A DNA stretch of 64,000 nucleotides from Paenirhizobium selenitireducens ATCC BAA-1503 (GTDB taxonomy: Bacteria; Pseudomonadota; Alphaproteobacteria; Rhizobiales; Rhizobiaceae), in contig NZ_JAEG01000002.1 of the NCBI RefSeq assembly GCF_000518785.1, forward strand, positions 248,001 to 312,000, written 5' to 3'. The first letter of the stretch is position 1. Every line of letters starts with the position of its first letter. Position numbers and translations under genes: made by a program. The notes below the pieces were generated by a model, which was given only the letters and a program-made list of their open reading frames with translations, searched no databases and was not told where the DNA came from. Of this stretch, positions 1-8,353 are shown in pieces.

Positions 1-579
1 CGGGGCTGAATAGACACGATCGACCTGCGGGCCGGGCGTGATGTCGGACCCCTTGCCTGCCTGAAAACGGTCGATGATGTGCTCGAGCTGAGTCGGCGTC
101 AGATCTTCGTAAGAGTCCTTGAAGATCATCACCATCGGCGCATTCACGCAGGCGCCCTGACACTCAACCTCTTCCCACGACAGCGTGCCGTCGGCATTGA
201 GTTCCAACGGATCGTGATGGATCTTCGACTTGCAGACGCCGATCAGGTCCTCGGCGCCGCGCAGCATGCACGGCGTGGTGCCACAGACCTGGACGTGCGC
301 ACGAGTGCCGACCGGCTTCAGCTGGAACTGGGTGTAGAAGGTCGCGACTTCCAACACGCGGATATACGGCATGGAGAGCTTGTCGGCGACGAATTCGATC
401 GCCGCGCGGGTGACCCAACCGTCCTGCTCCTGGGCACGCATCAGCAGCAGGATCACCGCAGACTGCTGCCGGCCTTCCGGATATTTGGCAATCGTTGCCT
501 CGGCCCAGGCAGTGTTCTCCTCGTTGAAGGAGAAAGCTGCGGGCTGGAATTGGTCATCGGCTAGTCGACGAACGGACAT
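1..579 (-). CDS. nuoE: NADH-quinone oxidoreductase subunit E (3' end cut by window)
   Basis: 24-kDa subunit of respiratory complex I; it carries the N1a [2Fe-2S] cluster in the peripheral NADH-oxidising arm. The frame is open from an ATG at 579 to the window edge (193 residues seen). It shows the thioredoxin-like fold signature [10 protein letters not shown] (two cluster cysteines) and later [10 protein letters not shown] (the other two). It is the last nuo gene visible of a minus-strand run A-B-C-D-small ORF-E, and 19 nt separate it from the small ORF upstream. nuoF is expected just outside the window. Identity is firm; only the C-terminus is missing. Confidence 0.96.
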   Translation of the reverse strand, partial: MSVRRLADDQFQPAAFSFNEENTAWAEATIAKYPEGRQQSAVILLLMRAQEQDGWVTRAAIEFVADKLSMPYIRVLEVATFYTQFQLKPVGTRAHVQVCGTTPCMLRGAEDLIGVCKSKIHHDPLELNADGTLSWEEVECQGACVNAPMVMIFKDSYEDLTPTQLEHIIDRFQAGKGSDITPGPQVDRVYSAP

Positions 580-598
580 TACTTCCTCACGCCTTGTC

Positions 599-841
599 TC
601 AATTTATGGATCCACACCGCGAATTCGTCAGGGACGTGAATTCGCAGGCGTAGGCCGAATTTTCTTTCTGCAGGAATACGATCAGCTTGGAACCGTTGGC
701 GACGGTCGACTTGATCTCGTAGCCCTGCTTGATGAGGTCTCCCATCGACGACGCGGAGCCGCTCGACGACACGCCCGCATCCTGCGCATAGGCGCCGGCG
801 GCGAAAAGCACGGTGGCGATCGTCAAAAGCGGGCGCATCAT
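599..841 (-). CDS. small secreted hypothetical protein inside the nuo operon
   Basis: 80 residues with an N-terminal signal peptide (residues 1-19, ending AYA before QDAG). The mature part is short, Ser/Gly-rich then acidic, with two cysteines (66 and 76) that could form one disulfide. The start overlaps the nuoD stop by one base (TGATG), so it is probably translationally coupled. A small extra gene at this place is, as I recall, common in Rhizobiaceae nuo operons, but I know of no function. It is not one of the 14 core complex I subunits and would sit in the periplasm, away from the peripheral arm. Confidence 0.75.
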   Translation of the reverse strand: MMRPLLTIATVLFAAGAYAQDAGVSSSGSASSMGDLIKQGYEIKSTVANGSKLIVFLQKENSAYACEFTSLTNSRCGSIN

Positions 842-2031
842 CAGCGGTCGACCTCACCGAACACGATGTCGAGCGAACCGAGGATCGCCGAGATGTCGGC
901 GAGCTGGTGGCCGCGGCAGATGTAATCCATCGCCTGGAGATGCGCATAGCCCGGCGCGCGGATCTTGCAGCGGTACGGCTTGTTGGTGCCGTCCGAGACG
1001 AGATAGACGCCGAATTCGCCCTTGGGCGCCTCGACCGCGGCGTAAACCTCGCCGGCCGGAACGTGGTAGCCTTCGGTGTAGAGCTTGAAGTGATGGATCA
1101 GCGCTTCCATCGACCGCTTCATCTCGCCGCGCTTCGGCGGAACGACCTTGCCGTCGATCGAGGAGATCGGACCGGTCTTGGCGTCACCCAGCAGGCGGTT
1201 GACGCACTGCTTCATGATCTTGACCGATTCGTGCATCTCGAACATGCGGATCAGGTAACGGTCGTAGCAGTCGCCGTTCTTGCCGACCATGATGTCGAAG
1301 TCGAGATCGGCGTAGCACTCGTAGGGCTGCGACTTGCGCAGGTCCCAGGCGGCGCCTGAGCCGCGCACCATCACGCCGGAGAAGCCCCAGGCCCAGCAGT
1401 CCTCAAGGCTGACGACGCCGATGTCGACGTTGCGCTGCTTGAAGATGCGGTTGCCGGTCAAAAGAGCGTCGATGTCGTTGAGCTTGGCCGGGAACTGGTC
1501 GCACCACTTGCCGATGTCCTCGACCAGTTCGTGCGGCAGATCCTGGTGAATGCCGCCCGGCCGGATATAGGCCGAGTGCATGCGCGCGCCGCAGGCCCGC
1601 TCATAGAACACCATCAGCTTTTCGCGTTCCTCGAAGCCCCAGAGCGGCGGCGTCAGCGCGCCGACGTCCATGGCCTGGGTCGTGACGTTCAAGAGATGCG
1701 ACAGGATACGGCCGATTTCCGAATAGAGGACGCGGATCAGCTGGCCGCGGATCGGGATCTCGACGCCGAGCAGCTTTTCGACCGCCAGCGAATAGGCATG
1801 TTCCTGGTTCATCGGCGCGACATAGTCGAGCCGGTCGAAATAGGGCAGCGCCTGCAGATAGGTCTTGGTCTCGATCAGCTTCTCGGTGCCGCGGTGCAGC
1901 AGGCCGATATGCGGATCGACGCGCTCGACGATTTCGCCGTCCAATTCCAGGACGAGGCGCAGAACGCCGTGCGCCGCGGGATGCTGCGGGCCGAAGTTGA
2001 TGTTGAAATTGCGGACGTTGTGTTCCGACAT
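841..2031 (-). CDS. nuoD: NADH-quinone oxidoreductase subunit D
   Basis: 49-kDa subunit of complex I, part of the quinone-binding pocket together with NuoB. It has 396 residues, normal for the family. The opening segment includes the conserved [10 protein letters not shown] motif, and further down come HRGTEKL and the C-terminal [13 protein letters not shown], both typical of NuoD/Nqo4. It is separate from NuoC, unlike the fused NuoCD of enterobacteria, which fits alphaproteobacteria. An 18-nt gap follows nuoC. It belongs to the minus-strand nuo operon and is followed with a one-base overlap by a small secreted ORF. Confidence 0.97.
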   Translation of the reverse strand: MSEHNVRNFNINFGPQHPAAHGVLRLVLELDGEIVERVDPHIGLLHRGTEKLIETKTYLQALPYFDRLDYVAPMNQEHAYSLAVEKLLGVEIPIRGQLIRVLYSEIGRILSHLLNVTTQAMDVGALTPPLWGFEEREKLMVFYERACGARMHSAYIRPGGIHQDLPHELVEDIGKWCDQFPAKLNDIDALLTGNRIFKQRNVDIGVVSLEDCWAWGFSGVMVRGSGAAWDLRKSQPYECYADLDFDIMVGKNGDCYDRYLIRMFEMHESVKIMKQCVNRLLGDAKTGPISSIDGKVVPPKRGEMKRSMEALIHHFKLYTEGYHVPAGEVYAAVEAPKGEFGVYLVSDGTNKPYRCKIRAPGYAHLQAMDYICRGHQLADISAILGSLDIVFGEVDR

Positions 2032-2049
2032 GACGATAACCTTCCGTCC

Positions 2050-2652
2050 CTACTGCTTCGCCTTCTCGTCGCCCGGCAGCACGTAGTCCGTGCCTTCCCA
2101 GGGCGAGAGGAAGTCGAAATTGCGGAATTCCTGCTTGAGCTCGACCGGTTCATAGACGACGCGCTTGGCGTTGTCGTCGTAGCGGACCTCGACGAAGCCG
2201 GTGGTCGGGAAGTCCTTGCGCAGCGGATGCCCCTCGAAACCGTAGTCGGTGAGGATGCGGCGCAGGTCCGGATGGTCGGTGAACATGATGCCGTACATAT
2301 CCCAGGCCTCGCGCTCGAACCAGTCGGCGCCCGGAAAGACGGAACAGGCCGAAGGAACCGGCTTGTCCTCGTTGGTCGCGACCTTGACGCGGATGCGCAG
2401 GTTCTGGCGCGGCGAGAGCAGGTGGTAGACCACGTCGAAGCGATCTGCGCGCTTCGGATAGTCGACGCCGCAGATGTCGATCAGGTTGACGAACCCGCAT
2501 TGCACGTCGTCGCGCAGGAAGGTCAGGAGCGCGATCACGTTTTCCGGCTTTGCCGTCAGCGTCAGCTCGCCGTACAGCGTTTCCGAAGAGGCGATGAGCG
2601 CACCACGCACCTCGGAGAGGTAGGATGCAAGCTCGTTCAGGGCTTCACTCAT
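2050..2652 (-). CDS. nuoC: NADH-quinone oxidoreductase subunit C
   Basis: 30-kDa subunit of the complex I peripheral arm, a scaffold with no redox centre. It has 200 residues. The family signature is visible around the middle ([14 protein letters not shown], then [23 protein letters not shown]), and the C-terminal [12 protein letters not shown] is typical of alphaproteobacterial NuoC. It starts 18 nt after nuoB and ends 18 nt before nuoD on the minus strand, so it is clearly cotranscribed. Confidence 0.97.
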   Translation of the reverse strand: MSEALNELASYLSEVRGALIASSETLYGELTLTAKPENVIALLTFLRDDVQCGFVNLIDICGVDYPKRADRFDVVYHLLSPRQNLRIRVKVATNEDKPVPSACSVFPGADWFEREAWDMYGIMFTDHPDLRRILTDYGFEGHPLRKDFPTTGFVEVRYDDNAKRVVYEPVELKQEFRNFDFLSPWEGTDYVLPGDEKAKQ

Positions 2653-2670
2653 TTGTCTCGTCCCTTCGCC

Positions 2671-3252
2671 TTACCGTTCGATGGTGCCGGTGCGGCGGAT
2701 CTTCTTCTGCAGCAGAAGCACGCCGTAAAGCAGCGCCTCTGCCGTGGGCGGACAGCCCGGCACGTAGATGTCGACCGGCACGACGCGGTCACAGCCCCGC
2801 ACGACCGAATAGGAATAGTGGTAGTAGCCGCCGCCGTTGGCGCAGGAGCCCATCGAGATGACATAGCGCGGTTCCGGCATCTGGTCGTAGACCTTGCGCA
2901 GAGCGGGCGCCATCTTGTTGGTCAGCGTGCCGGCGACGATCATCACATCGGACTGGCGCGGGCTGGCGCGCGGCGCAAAACCGAAGCGCTCGACGTCGTA
3001 ACGCGGCATGGAGAGCTGCATCATCTCGACCGCACAGCAGGCGAGACCGAAGGTCATCCACATCAGCGAGCCGGTGCGCGCCCAGTTGATCAGCTCGTCG
3101 GTCGAGGTGACGAGAAAGCCCTTGTCGGCAAGCTCATTGTTGATCTCGCCGAAGAAGGCATCGTCGGAACCGATCGGCTTGCCGGTGTTGGGATCGATGA
3201 TCCCCTTGGCCTGCGGCGCAACCAGCGTCGTGTTGGACTGGCTCACTCCCAT
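2671..3252 (-). CDS. nuoB: NADH-quinone oxidoreductase subunit B
   Basis: 20-kDa subunit of complex I that carries the terminal 4Fe-4S cluster N2 next to the quinone site. Cluster cysteines are visible in GLACCAVEM (adjacent pair), GSCANGG and PGCPPT. I chose the ATG at 3252 (MGVSQSN, 193 residues) rather than the in-frame ATG at 3273. It gives the usual length and has a GGGGG run at good ribosome-binding distance. The start lies inside the end of nuoA (10-bp overlap), which suggests coupling. Confidence 0.95.
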   Translation of the reverse strand: MGVSQSNTTLVAPQAKGIIDPNTGKPIGSDDAFFGEINNELADKGFLVTSTDELINWARTGSLMWMTFGLACCAVEMMQLSMPRYDVERFGFAPRASPRQSDVMIVAGTLTNKMAPALRKVYDQMPEPRYVISMGSCANGGGYYHYSYSVVRGCDRVVPVDIYVPGCPPTAEALLYGVLLLQKKIRRTGTIER

Positions 3253-3608
3253 TCGAGTGCCCCCTTCTTCCATTCATAGATAAAGCCGATGGTCAGCACG
3301 CCGAGGAACACCATCATGGACCAGAAGCCGAACCAGCCCACCTCCCCGAACGAGACCGCCCAGGGGAAAAGGAAAGCGACTTCGAGGTCGAAGATGATGA
3401 AGAGGATCGACACCAGATAGAAGCGGATGTCGAATTTCATGCGCGCATCGTCGAAAGCGTTGAAGCCGCATTCGTAAGCCGAGAGCTTTTCCGAGTCGGG
3501 CGCCTTGAAGGCAACGGCGAACGGCGCGATCAGCAGCGCCAGGCCGATTACAAGGGCAATACCGATGAAAATGGCAATCGGAACGTAGGAACTGAGCAGT
3601 TCAGTCAT
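3243..3608 (-). CDS. nuoA: NADH-quinone oxidoreductase subunit A
   Basis: Small membrane subunit of complex I with three predicted transmembrane helices. The loop holds [15 protein letters not shown], the hallmark of NuoA/ND3, with the Cys used in the active/deactive transition in mitochondrial homologues. The ATG at 3608 ([10 protein letters not shown]) gives 121 residues, the normal rhizobial length; in-frame ATGs at 3611 and 3617 are possible. It is first in the nuo operon. About 235 bp upstream are the tRNA-Asp genes; I found no convincing promoter for nuo in between, so read-through from the tRNAs is conceivable. Confidence 0.95.
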   Translation of the reverse strand: MTELLSSYVPIAIFIGIALVIGLALLIAPFAVAFKAPDSEKLSAYECGFNAFDDARMKFDIRFYLVSILFIIFDLEVAFLFPWAVSFGEVGWFGFWSMMVFLGVLTIGFIYEWKKGALEWE

Positions 3609-3844
3609 CATGTCCATCCCTGCTTGTATCGAATGCCGGGCGGCACTTCGGGCACAAGGCCAACAAGCCGAAAACAGTGTTGCAACGAGCCGTGGTTAGC
3701 GCAGCCGGACCGCTTGCGCAAGACCGACGGAGGGCTTTTCACCCGATACCTCAAGGACTCTACCAGCCGGTAAAAACCCTGTCGCGTCAATTCGGTATAT
3801 TATGACCGTGCGGCGCAATAAAACACTAGACGAAGGGGGATGAA

Positions 3845-3921
3845 TGGCGCGAGTGACGGGGCTCGAACCCGCGACCTCCGGCGTGACAGGCCGGCACTCT
3901 AACCGACTGAGCTACACCCGC
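3845..3921 (-). tRNA. tRNA-Asp (GTC), copy 1
   Basis: A complete 77-nt cloverleaf on the minus strand. The acceptor is GCGGGTG paired with CACTCGC (one G-U), then TA and GCTC of the D arm, anticodon GTC in loop CTGTCAC, TPsiC arm GGTTCGAGCC, discriminator G and an encoded CCA. It differs from copy 2 by one base in the D loop (C against T). Confidence 0.95.
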
Positions 3922-4001
3922 GCATTGTTGGATCACCGGGAGGAGATCCGATCCCTCGCGCCGCCTGAACGGCATGACGACAAGGGCAGAAATTTTGAGA
4001 A

Positions 4002-4078
4002 TGGCGCGAGTGACGGGGCTCGAACCCGCGACCTCCGGCGTGACAGGCCGGCACTCTAACCAACTGAGCTACACCCGC
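4002..4078 (-). tRNA. tRNA-Asp (GTC), copy 2
   Basis: A second 77-nt tRNA-Asp with encoded CCA, 80 bp upstream of copy 1 in the same direction. The sequence is the same apart from one D-loop base. A strong sigma-70 promoter sits about 60 bp upstream and probably drives both copies. Confidence 0.95.
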
Positions 4079-4140
4079 GCATTTCTCAAACGAGAGCGTT
4101 GCCGCTTCGTTTCGATCGGCTAGGCCGTTCGATGAGCGGC

Positions 4141-4169
4141 TAACTAAGGGGTTCGGTTATTGGTGTCAA
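4141..4169 (-). promoter_or_regulatory. sigma-70 promoter for the tRNA-Asp pair
   Basis: On the minus strand, a perfect -35 TTGACA (4164-4169), a 17-bp spacer and a -10-like TAGTTA (4141-4146). It lies 63 bp upstream of the mature tRNA-Asp copy 2. The rest of the 340-bp stretch 4079-4418 holds only this and the tRNA-Val promoter; I see no gene in it. Confidence 0.6.
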
Positions 4170-4349
4170 GCACGATCGGAGACAAATCCATGACAGAGCG
4201 AAATTTGTTCGGGCGCTCTCCCGCGGCCAGCTGAAGCCGGTGGAAAACTCTCCCTGCCCGCCCCCGGTCAAAAGCCCGCAAAGCCGGGGGTTGCCGCCGA
4301 CGCGCATCGAAGGCCGGGCAAAAAAATCAAAAAATCTTCACAAACACTC

Positions 4350-4378
4350 TTGCGGATTTTTGCCGATCCGCATAGATC
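4350..4378 (+). promoter_or_regulatory. probable promoter for tRNA-Val
   Basis: TTGCGG at 4350-4355, a 17-bp spacer and TAGATC at 4373-4378, ending 40 bp before the tRNA. An A-rich stretch (4320-4335) precedes it, like an UP element. The match to consensus is moderate. Confidence 0.4.
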
Positions 4379-4418
4379 ACGGCCACCGACGCAGCCGGCA
4401 ACGCCCGGCCTTGCGGAA

Positions 4419-4494
4419 GGGCGATTAGCTCAGTTGGTAGAGCGCCTCGTTTACACCGAGGATGTCGGGAGTTCGAGTCTCTCATCGCCCACCA
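4419..4494 (+). tRNA. tRNA-Val (TAC)
   Basis: A 76-nt cloverleaf: acceptor GGGCGAT / ATCGCCC, discriminator A, encoded CCA. The anticodon loop is TTTACAC with TAC, and the TPsiC arm has GTTCGAGTC. It is on the plus strand and convergent with the transporter gene that follows. Confidence 0.95.
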
Positions 4495-4539
4495 TTCCCT
4501 TCCCGTTTGAAATACCATCCCATCCATGGCGCCCGCGTC

Positions 4540-5868
4540 TCACGCGAGCAGCGTGCGCAATCGCTTCTGTTCGGTTTCGTCCAGGGAAAAGCGCCACATC
4601 AGCGCGATGGCGGCCAGCTTCGGCAGAATCGGCAGCCAAGCATAGAGGGCACCCAGCGCCTGCAGTGCCGTTGCGCTCTGCGACGAACCGGGAGCGGTTG
4701 AAAAGCCGGCAAATCCCAGCAGCGGAAAGACAATGCCGGCCGACAGCGCCAGGGACAGCTTGGTGATGAAGCTCCAGGCGGCGAAGTAGAGCCCGGAACG
4801 CTGTTCTCCCGATCGCACGGTGTCGTTGTCGATGACGTCGGCCTGAATGGCCGGCGGCAGCGCCAGGTCGAATCCCAGCAGCAGACCGGTCGCGACGCAG
4901 ATCACGGCGAAGAGGACGGCATCCCCCTCCCCGAGCAGGCCCGCGCCCGAGAAGACCAGGCAGGCGAGCACCATGGAGACCGACCAGGCGCGGTGCTTGC
5001 CCATTCTGGCCGACGTCCACACGGCGAGCGGAACGCCCGCGACCGCGGCGAGGAAATAGGAGAACAGCAAGGGCCCTTCCCATCCCGGCGCGTCCAGGCG
5101 GGCGGTGACGAAATAGATGAACAGCGAGGCGGGTATGGCATTGGCGAAGCTGTTGAGCAGGAAGGCTGCGGCCAGCCGGAGAAAGGGCCGGTTGCCGGCG
5201 AGATGCGACAGGCTCTCGCGAAGGGACAGGCGGCGCACCGACCGGTCGACCGGCTCCGGCACCCGCCAGACCGCCAGGCCGGCGGCTAGCGGCAGGACGA
5301 CGGCGACGAAGACCGCGATCCAGGCAAGGCCGTGAAAGGCATCCGCCCGCTCGAGTCCGCCGACGAAGGGCAGCGAGATGGCCAGCAGCGATCCGACGAG
5401 CGTCGCGCCTTCGCGCCAGGCCGAGACCCGGACGCGGTCGTGATAGCCGTCCGAAAGTTCCGCGCCCCAGGCGGTATAGGGCAGAAGCGTCCAGGTGGCG
5501 CCGATCGAAAGCGCCGTTCCCCAGAGCGCCAGATAGATCAGGCCGGCATCGACGGGCGGCCAGAAGAGCATCAAGGCGGCAAGGGCCGTCAAAGGCACAG
5601 AGGAGAGAAAGAATCCGCGGCGGCGACCGAATCGGCACGTCACCCGGTCGGCAAGCCAGCCGAAAAGCGGGTCCGTCACGGCATCGATCAGGCGAATCGC
5701 CAACAGGACCCCGCCGATGGCTGCAAGGGGGATGGCAAAGCTGGCCGCGTAGAAGCTCGGCACGATGATGTAGAGCGGGAGCGCGATCGCTGCCATCGGC
5801 AAGGCCGGCAGGGCGTAATAGAAGCAGATCAGGGCGGACTGCCGCGGCTGCGACGCCGGATGGGTCAT
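4540..5868 (-). CDS. GPH-family (MelB-like, MFS_2) cation symporter
   Basis: 442-residue integral membrane protein with about 12 hydrophobic helices. The loop between helices 2 and 3 reads DAVTDPLFGWLADR, then RFGRRRGFFL. This is the signature of the glycoside-pentoside-hexuronide:cation symporter family, where the Asp residues of that loop help bind the coupling cation. It probably imports a sugar or glycoside together with Na+ or H+; the substrate cannot be read from the sequence. No sugar catabolic genes adjoin it. The minus-strand neighbour upstream is an unknown membrane protein 118 bp away. Confidence 0.8.
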   Translation of the reverse strand: MTHPASQPRQSALICFYYALPALPMAAIALPLYIIVPSFYAASFAIPLAAIGGVLLAIRLIDAVTDPLFGWLADRVTCRFGRRRGFFLSSVPLTALAALMLFWPPVDAGLIYLALWGTALSIGATWTLLPYTAWGAELSDGYHDRVRVSAWREGATLVGSLLAISLPFVGGLERADAFHGLAWIAVFVAVVLPLAAGLAVWRVPEPVDRSVRRLSLRESLSHLAGNRPFLRLAAAFLLNSFANAIPASLFIYFVTARLDAPGWEGPLLFSYFLAAVAGVPLAVWTSARMGKHRAWSVSMVLACLVFSGAGLLGEGDAVLFAVICVATGLLLGFDLALPPAIQADVIDNDTVRSGEQRSGLYFAAWSFITKLSLALSAGIVFPLLGFAGFSTAPGSSQSATALQALGALYAWLPILPKLAAIALMWRFSLDETEQKRLRTLLA

Positions 5869-5986
5869 GTCGGGTGCTCTCCGGGCCGCCAGGGATTTGT
5901 TGCGGCCTATCCCGTTACGGCAGAAGCGGCAGACTGGTTTTCATGCCCGCGCGACTGCAGTTCGGGAGAATGGCGGAGAGCTTGGT

Positions 5987-7087
5987 TCAGATGAGTCGCA
6001 GGATCTTCAGTACGGGTGCGGACGCCGGCGCCCCGGCCAGAGCGAACCGGGCAAACATTCTCGCACTCAGACGCAGCACGGCGAGCATGAATGCCAGCAA
6101 CAGACTGGCGACGGCTGCGGCGATGGCATAGAGCGCCGCCCCGATCTCCAGTATGGACCGGCCGAGAAATTTCATCACCGCATGCGATTCGTCGCCGAAG
6201 CGGGTAGCGACCCGCTGCAGCTTGCGCAGATCCTTCGGGCCGTCGGCAATGGCCAGGGCGGCTAGCGAACTGCGCACTCCGCCCTTCGTCCCGATCGTTC
6301 CGAGCACCGTCGCGTCATCGACGAGGGTCTGCGCGACCTTGCCGTCCACAGAACGGGCCGCGACCTTCTGAAGCCGGGCGAGACCGAGCGCGCCTTCGTC
6401 GCTCGCTGCCATTAGTTCCGCCTTCAAGATGCGGGTGTCCACCAGCTTTGCCGCATTCTTCGTCAGATAGGCGGTGAGCGGGCCAGAGATCTTACGCGCG
6501 CGGTGGGCATTCTTCAGCACCGAGAGGCCGGCATCGGGAACGGCTGCGGCGCCGGCGGTACCGAGGGCGGAGACGGTCAGGCCGATCCCGACGGCAGACA
6601 ATCCCAGCAGGATCGGATCGTAGTCGTCGCCCGCCACATAGCGGTAGCCCTGGACGGAAAAGTCGCGCAGATCGCCGACGCCGATCAGGTCGCTGGTCAC
6701 CGAGCCGGCGATCTCCGCCCCGCTGTCGAGCGAGCCGACGACGAAGCCTTTTGCCGCGCGGCTGCCGGTCAGATAGGCGCGGCCGAGCCATGTGCCTTCG
6801 GCGCGCTCCCGAAGGGCGGGAGACAGGGCGTGGCCGTGGCGGACCGCCAGATTGAAGAGGGCTACGGCATAGTCGTGGTCGCCGGCGGCGATGGCCTCTT
6901 CGATCTCCGCGACGTAAGCGCCGGCCGGCGCCGCATACAGCCGGTATTCGGCGAGGGCCGCCGGGTCGAACAGCCCGAACATCATGCCGGAGCGATAGAC
7001 GGAGGTCGCGGCATTCCACACCGCGAGCCCGAGGGCCAGCAGCGAAGCCAGTCGCAGAACCTTCAAGAACGCCGATAGCAGTCTCAC
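5987..7087 (-). CDS. uncharacterised membrane protein
   Basis: 366 residues of a family I do not recognise. Hydrophobic segments are at about residues 10-26, 158-184 and 312-342. A soluble, helix-rich N-terminal region (about 55-110) is alanine-rich and could be a TPR-like pair (AGDHDYAVALFNLAVRHGHALSP). A basic soluble region lies between the second and third hydrophobic stretches. The C-terminus is short and basic. It sits between the symporter (minus) and a divergent aldo/keto reductase; nothing in the context suggests a role. Codon use looks like that of its neighbours and the length is uninterrupted, so it is probably real. Confidence 0.65.
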   Translation of the reverse strand: MRLLSAFLKVLRLASLLALGLAVWNAATSVYRSGMMFGLFDPAALAEYRLYAAPAGAYVAEIEEAIAAGDHDYAVALFNLAVRHGHALSPALRERAEGTWLGRAYLTGSRAAKGFVVGSLDSGAEIAGSVTSDLIGVGDLRDFSVQGYRYVAGDDYDPILLGLSAVGIGLTVSALGTAGAAAVPDAGLSVLKNAHRARKISGPLTAYLTKNAAKLVDTRILKAELMAASDEGALGLARLQKVAARSVDGKVAQTLVDDATVLGTIGTKGGVRSSLAALAIADGPKDLRKLQRVATRFGDESHAVMKFLGRSILEIGAALYAIAAAVASLLLAFMLAVLRLSARMFARFALAGAPASAPVLKILRLI

Positions 7088-7274
7088 GCCTTCATCCCGG
7101 ATTCGAGGGGCAGCAACCGAGGAGCCCTCTCCTATCCGCCTTTCACGGTGAATTTACGGCGTGCATGACTGACAGATCCACTCGTCGCGCGCAGTCGCCC
7201 GCGCTTCCCTTGCCCGCCTGCCCGGCCCTTGCTAACTGCAACGATGCAGAGTTCATCAACGAGGAGGATCGACC

Positions 7275-8261
7275 ATGCGACAGCATTCATTCGGCAGAAC
7301 GGACTTCACCGTCAGCGACATCGGTTTCGGCGCATGGCAGATCGGCGGCTCCTGGGGCGAAGTTTCCGAAGCGGACGGCCGGGCGGCGCTCAATGCCGCA
7401 CTCGATGCCGGAATGACCTTCGTCGACACTGCCGACGTCTATGGCGACGGGCGCTCGGAGCGCATCATTGCCGAGGTGCTGAAGGCCCGCGGCGGCGCGC
7501 GGCCGATGGTTGCCACCAAGGCCGGCAGACGGCTCAATCCGCATGTGGCAGGCGGCTATACCAAGGCCAATCTGGAAGGCTTCATCGATCGCTCACTCCA
7601 CAACCTCGGGGTCGAGCGGCTCGACCTCGTGCAGCTGCATTGCCCGCCGGCCGAGGTCTACTATCACCCGGAAGTGTTCGAGGGACTGGAAGAGCTCAAG
7701 CGGGCCGGCAAGATCGCCCATTACGGGGTGAGCGTCGAGAATGTGGAGCAGGCGCTGAAGGCGATCGAATATCCGGGCGTCGTCAGCGTGCAGATCATCT
7801 TCAACCTGTTCCGCCAGCGCCCGGCCGGGCTGTTCTTCCAGGAAGCCAGGCGCCGCAACGTCGCGGTCATCGCCCGCGTGCCGCTGGCAAGCGGCCTCCT
7901 GTCGGGCAAGATCACCGCAGCGACGCAGTTCGCGGCCGAGGACCACCGCAACTTCAACCGCCATGGCGAGGCCTTCGATGTCGGCGAGACCTTTGCCGGC
8001 GTGCCTCTGGAGACCGGCCTTCAGGCCGTCGAGGAGGTCCGCAAGCTGGTGCCTGCCGGCACGGCGATGGCGGCCTTCGCGCTGCGCTGGATCCTGATGC
8101 ACGAGGCGGTCACCGTGGCCATCCCCGGCGCACGCAATGCCGCCCAGGCTCAGGCCAATGCGGCGGCTTCCGGCCTGCCGGCCCTTTCGCCGGACGTCAT
8201 GGCTGCGGCGAAGGACATCTACGACCGGCTGATCGCTCCGCACGTCCATCAGCGCTGGTAG
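7275..8261 (+). CDS. aldo/keto reductase
   Basis: 328-residue NAD(P)H-dependent oxidoreductase of the AKR superfamily (TIM barrel). The catalytic tetrad is visible: Asp and Tyr in FVDTADVYGDGRSE, Lys in MVATKAG and His in QLHCPP. The cofactor-binding motif near the C-terminus is VAIPGARNAAQ, as in the YajO/GutA-like branch. The ATG has an AGGAGG-like site (GAGGAGGATC) just upstream. It is monocistronic, convergent with the phytase-like gene and separated from it by a strong hairpin. The substrate is unknown. Confidence 0.85.
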   Translation: MRQHSFGRTDFTVSDIGFGAWQIGGSWGEVSEADGRAALNAALDAGMTFVDTADVYGDGRSERIIAEVLKARGGARPMVATKAGRRLNPHVAGGYTKANLEGFIDRSLHNLGVERLDLVQLHCPPAEVYYHPEVFEGLEELKRAGKIAHYGVSVENVEQALKAIEYPGVVSVQIIFNLFRQRPAGLFFQEARRRNVAVIARVPLASGLLSGKITAATQFAAEDHRNFNRHGEAFDVGETFAGVPLETGLQAVEEVRKLVPAGTAMAAFALRWILMHEAVTVAIPGARNAAQAQANAAASGLPALSPDVMAAAKDIYDRLIAPHVHQRW

Positions 8262-8298
8262 GCGACGCCCAAGCGTCAATCCGGATCGCAAATGCAGT

Positions 8299-8328
8299 GG
8301 AGGCCGGGTGATCGCTCACCCGGCCTCC
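8299..8328. terminator. hairpin between convergent genes
   Basis: A perfect 12-bp stem (GGAGGCCGGGTG and its complement) around a 6-nt loop, between the stops of the aldo/keto reductase and the phytase-like gene. No long T run follows on either strand, but the strength and place suit a bidirectional terminator. Confidence 0.6.
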
Positions 8329-8353
8329 AATCGTCTTGGGAGGACGATGTTGG

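Noticed and set aside
3844-4059. Short plus-strand ORF with duplicated ARVTGLEPATSGVTG-like text
   Set aside because: It is the antisense reading of the two tRNA-Asp genes, a common false ORF.
4451-5638. A 395-residue minus-strand frame overlapping the symporter
   Set aside because: It is the +1 frame shadow of the symporter gene and runs into the tRNA-Val; Arg/Ala-rich with no membrane pattern.
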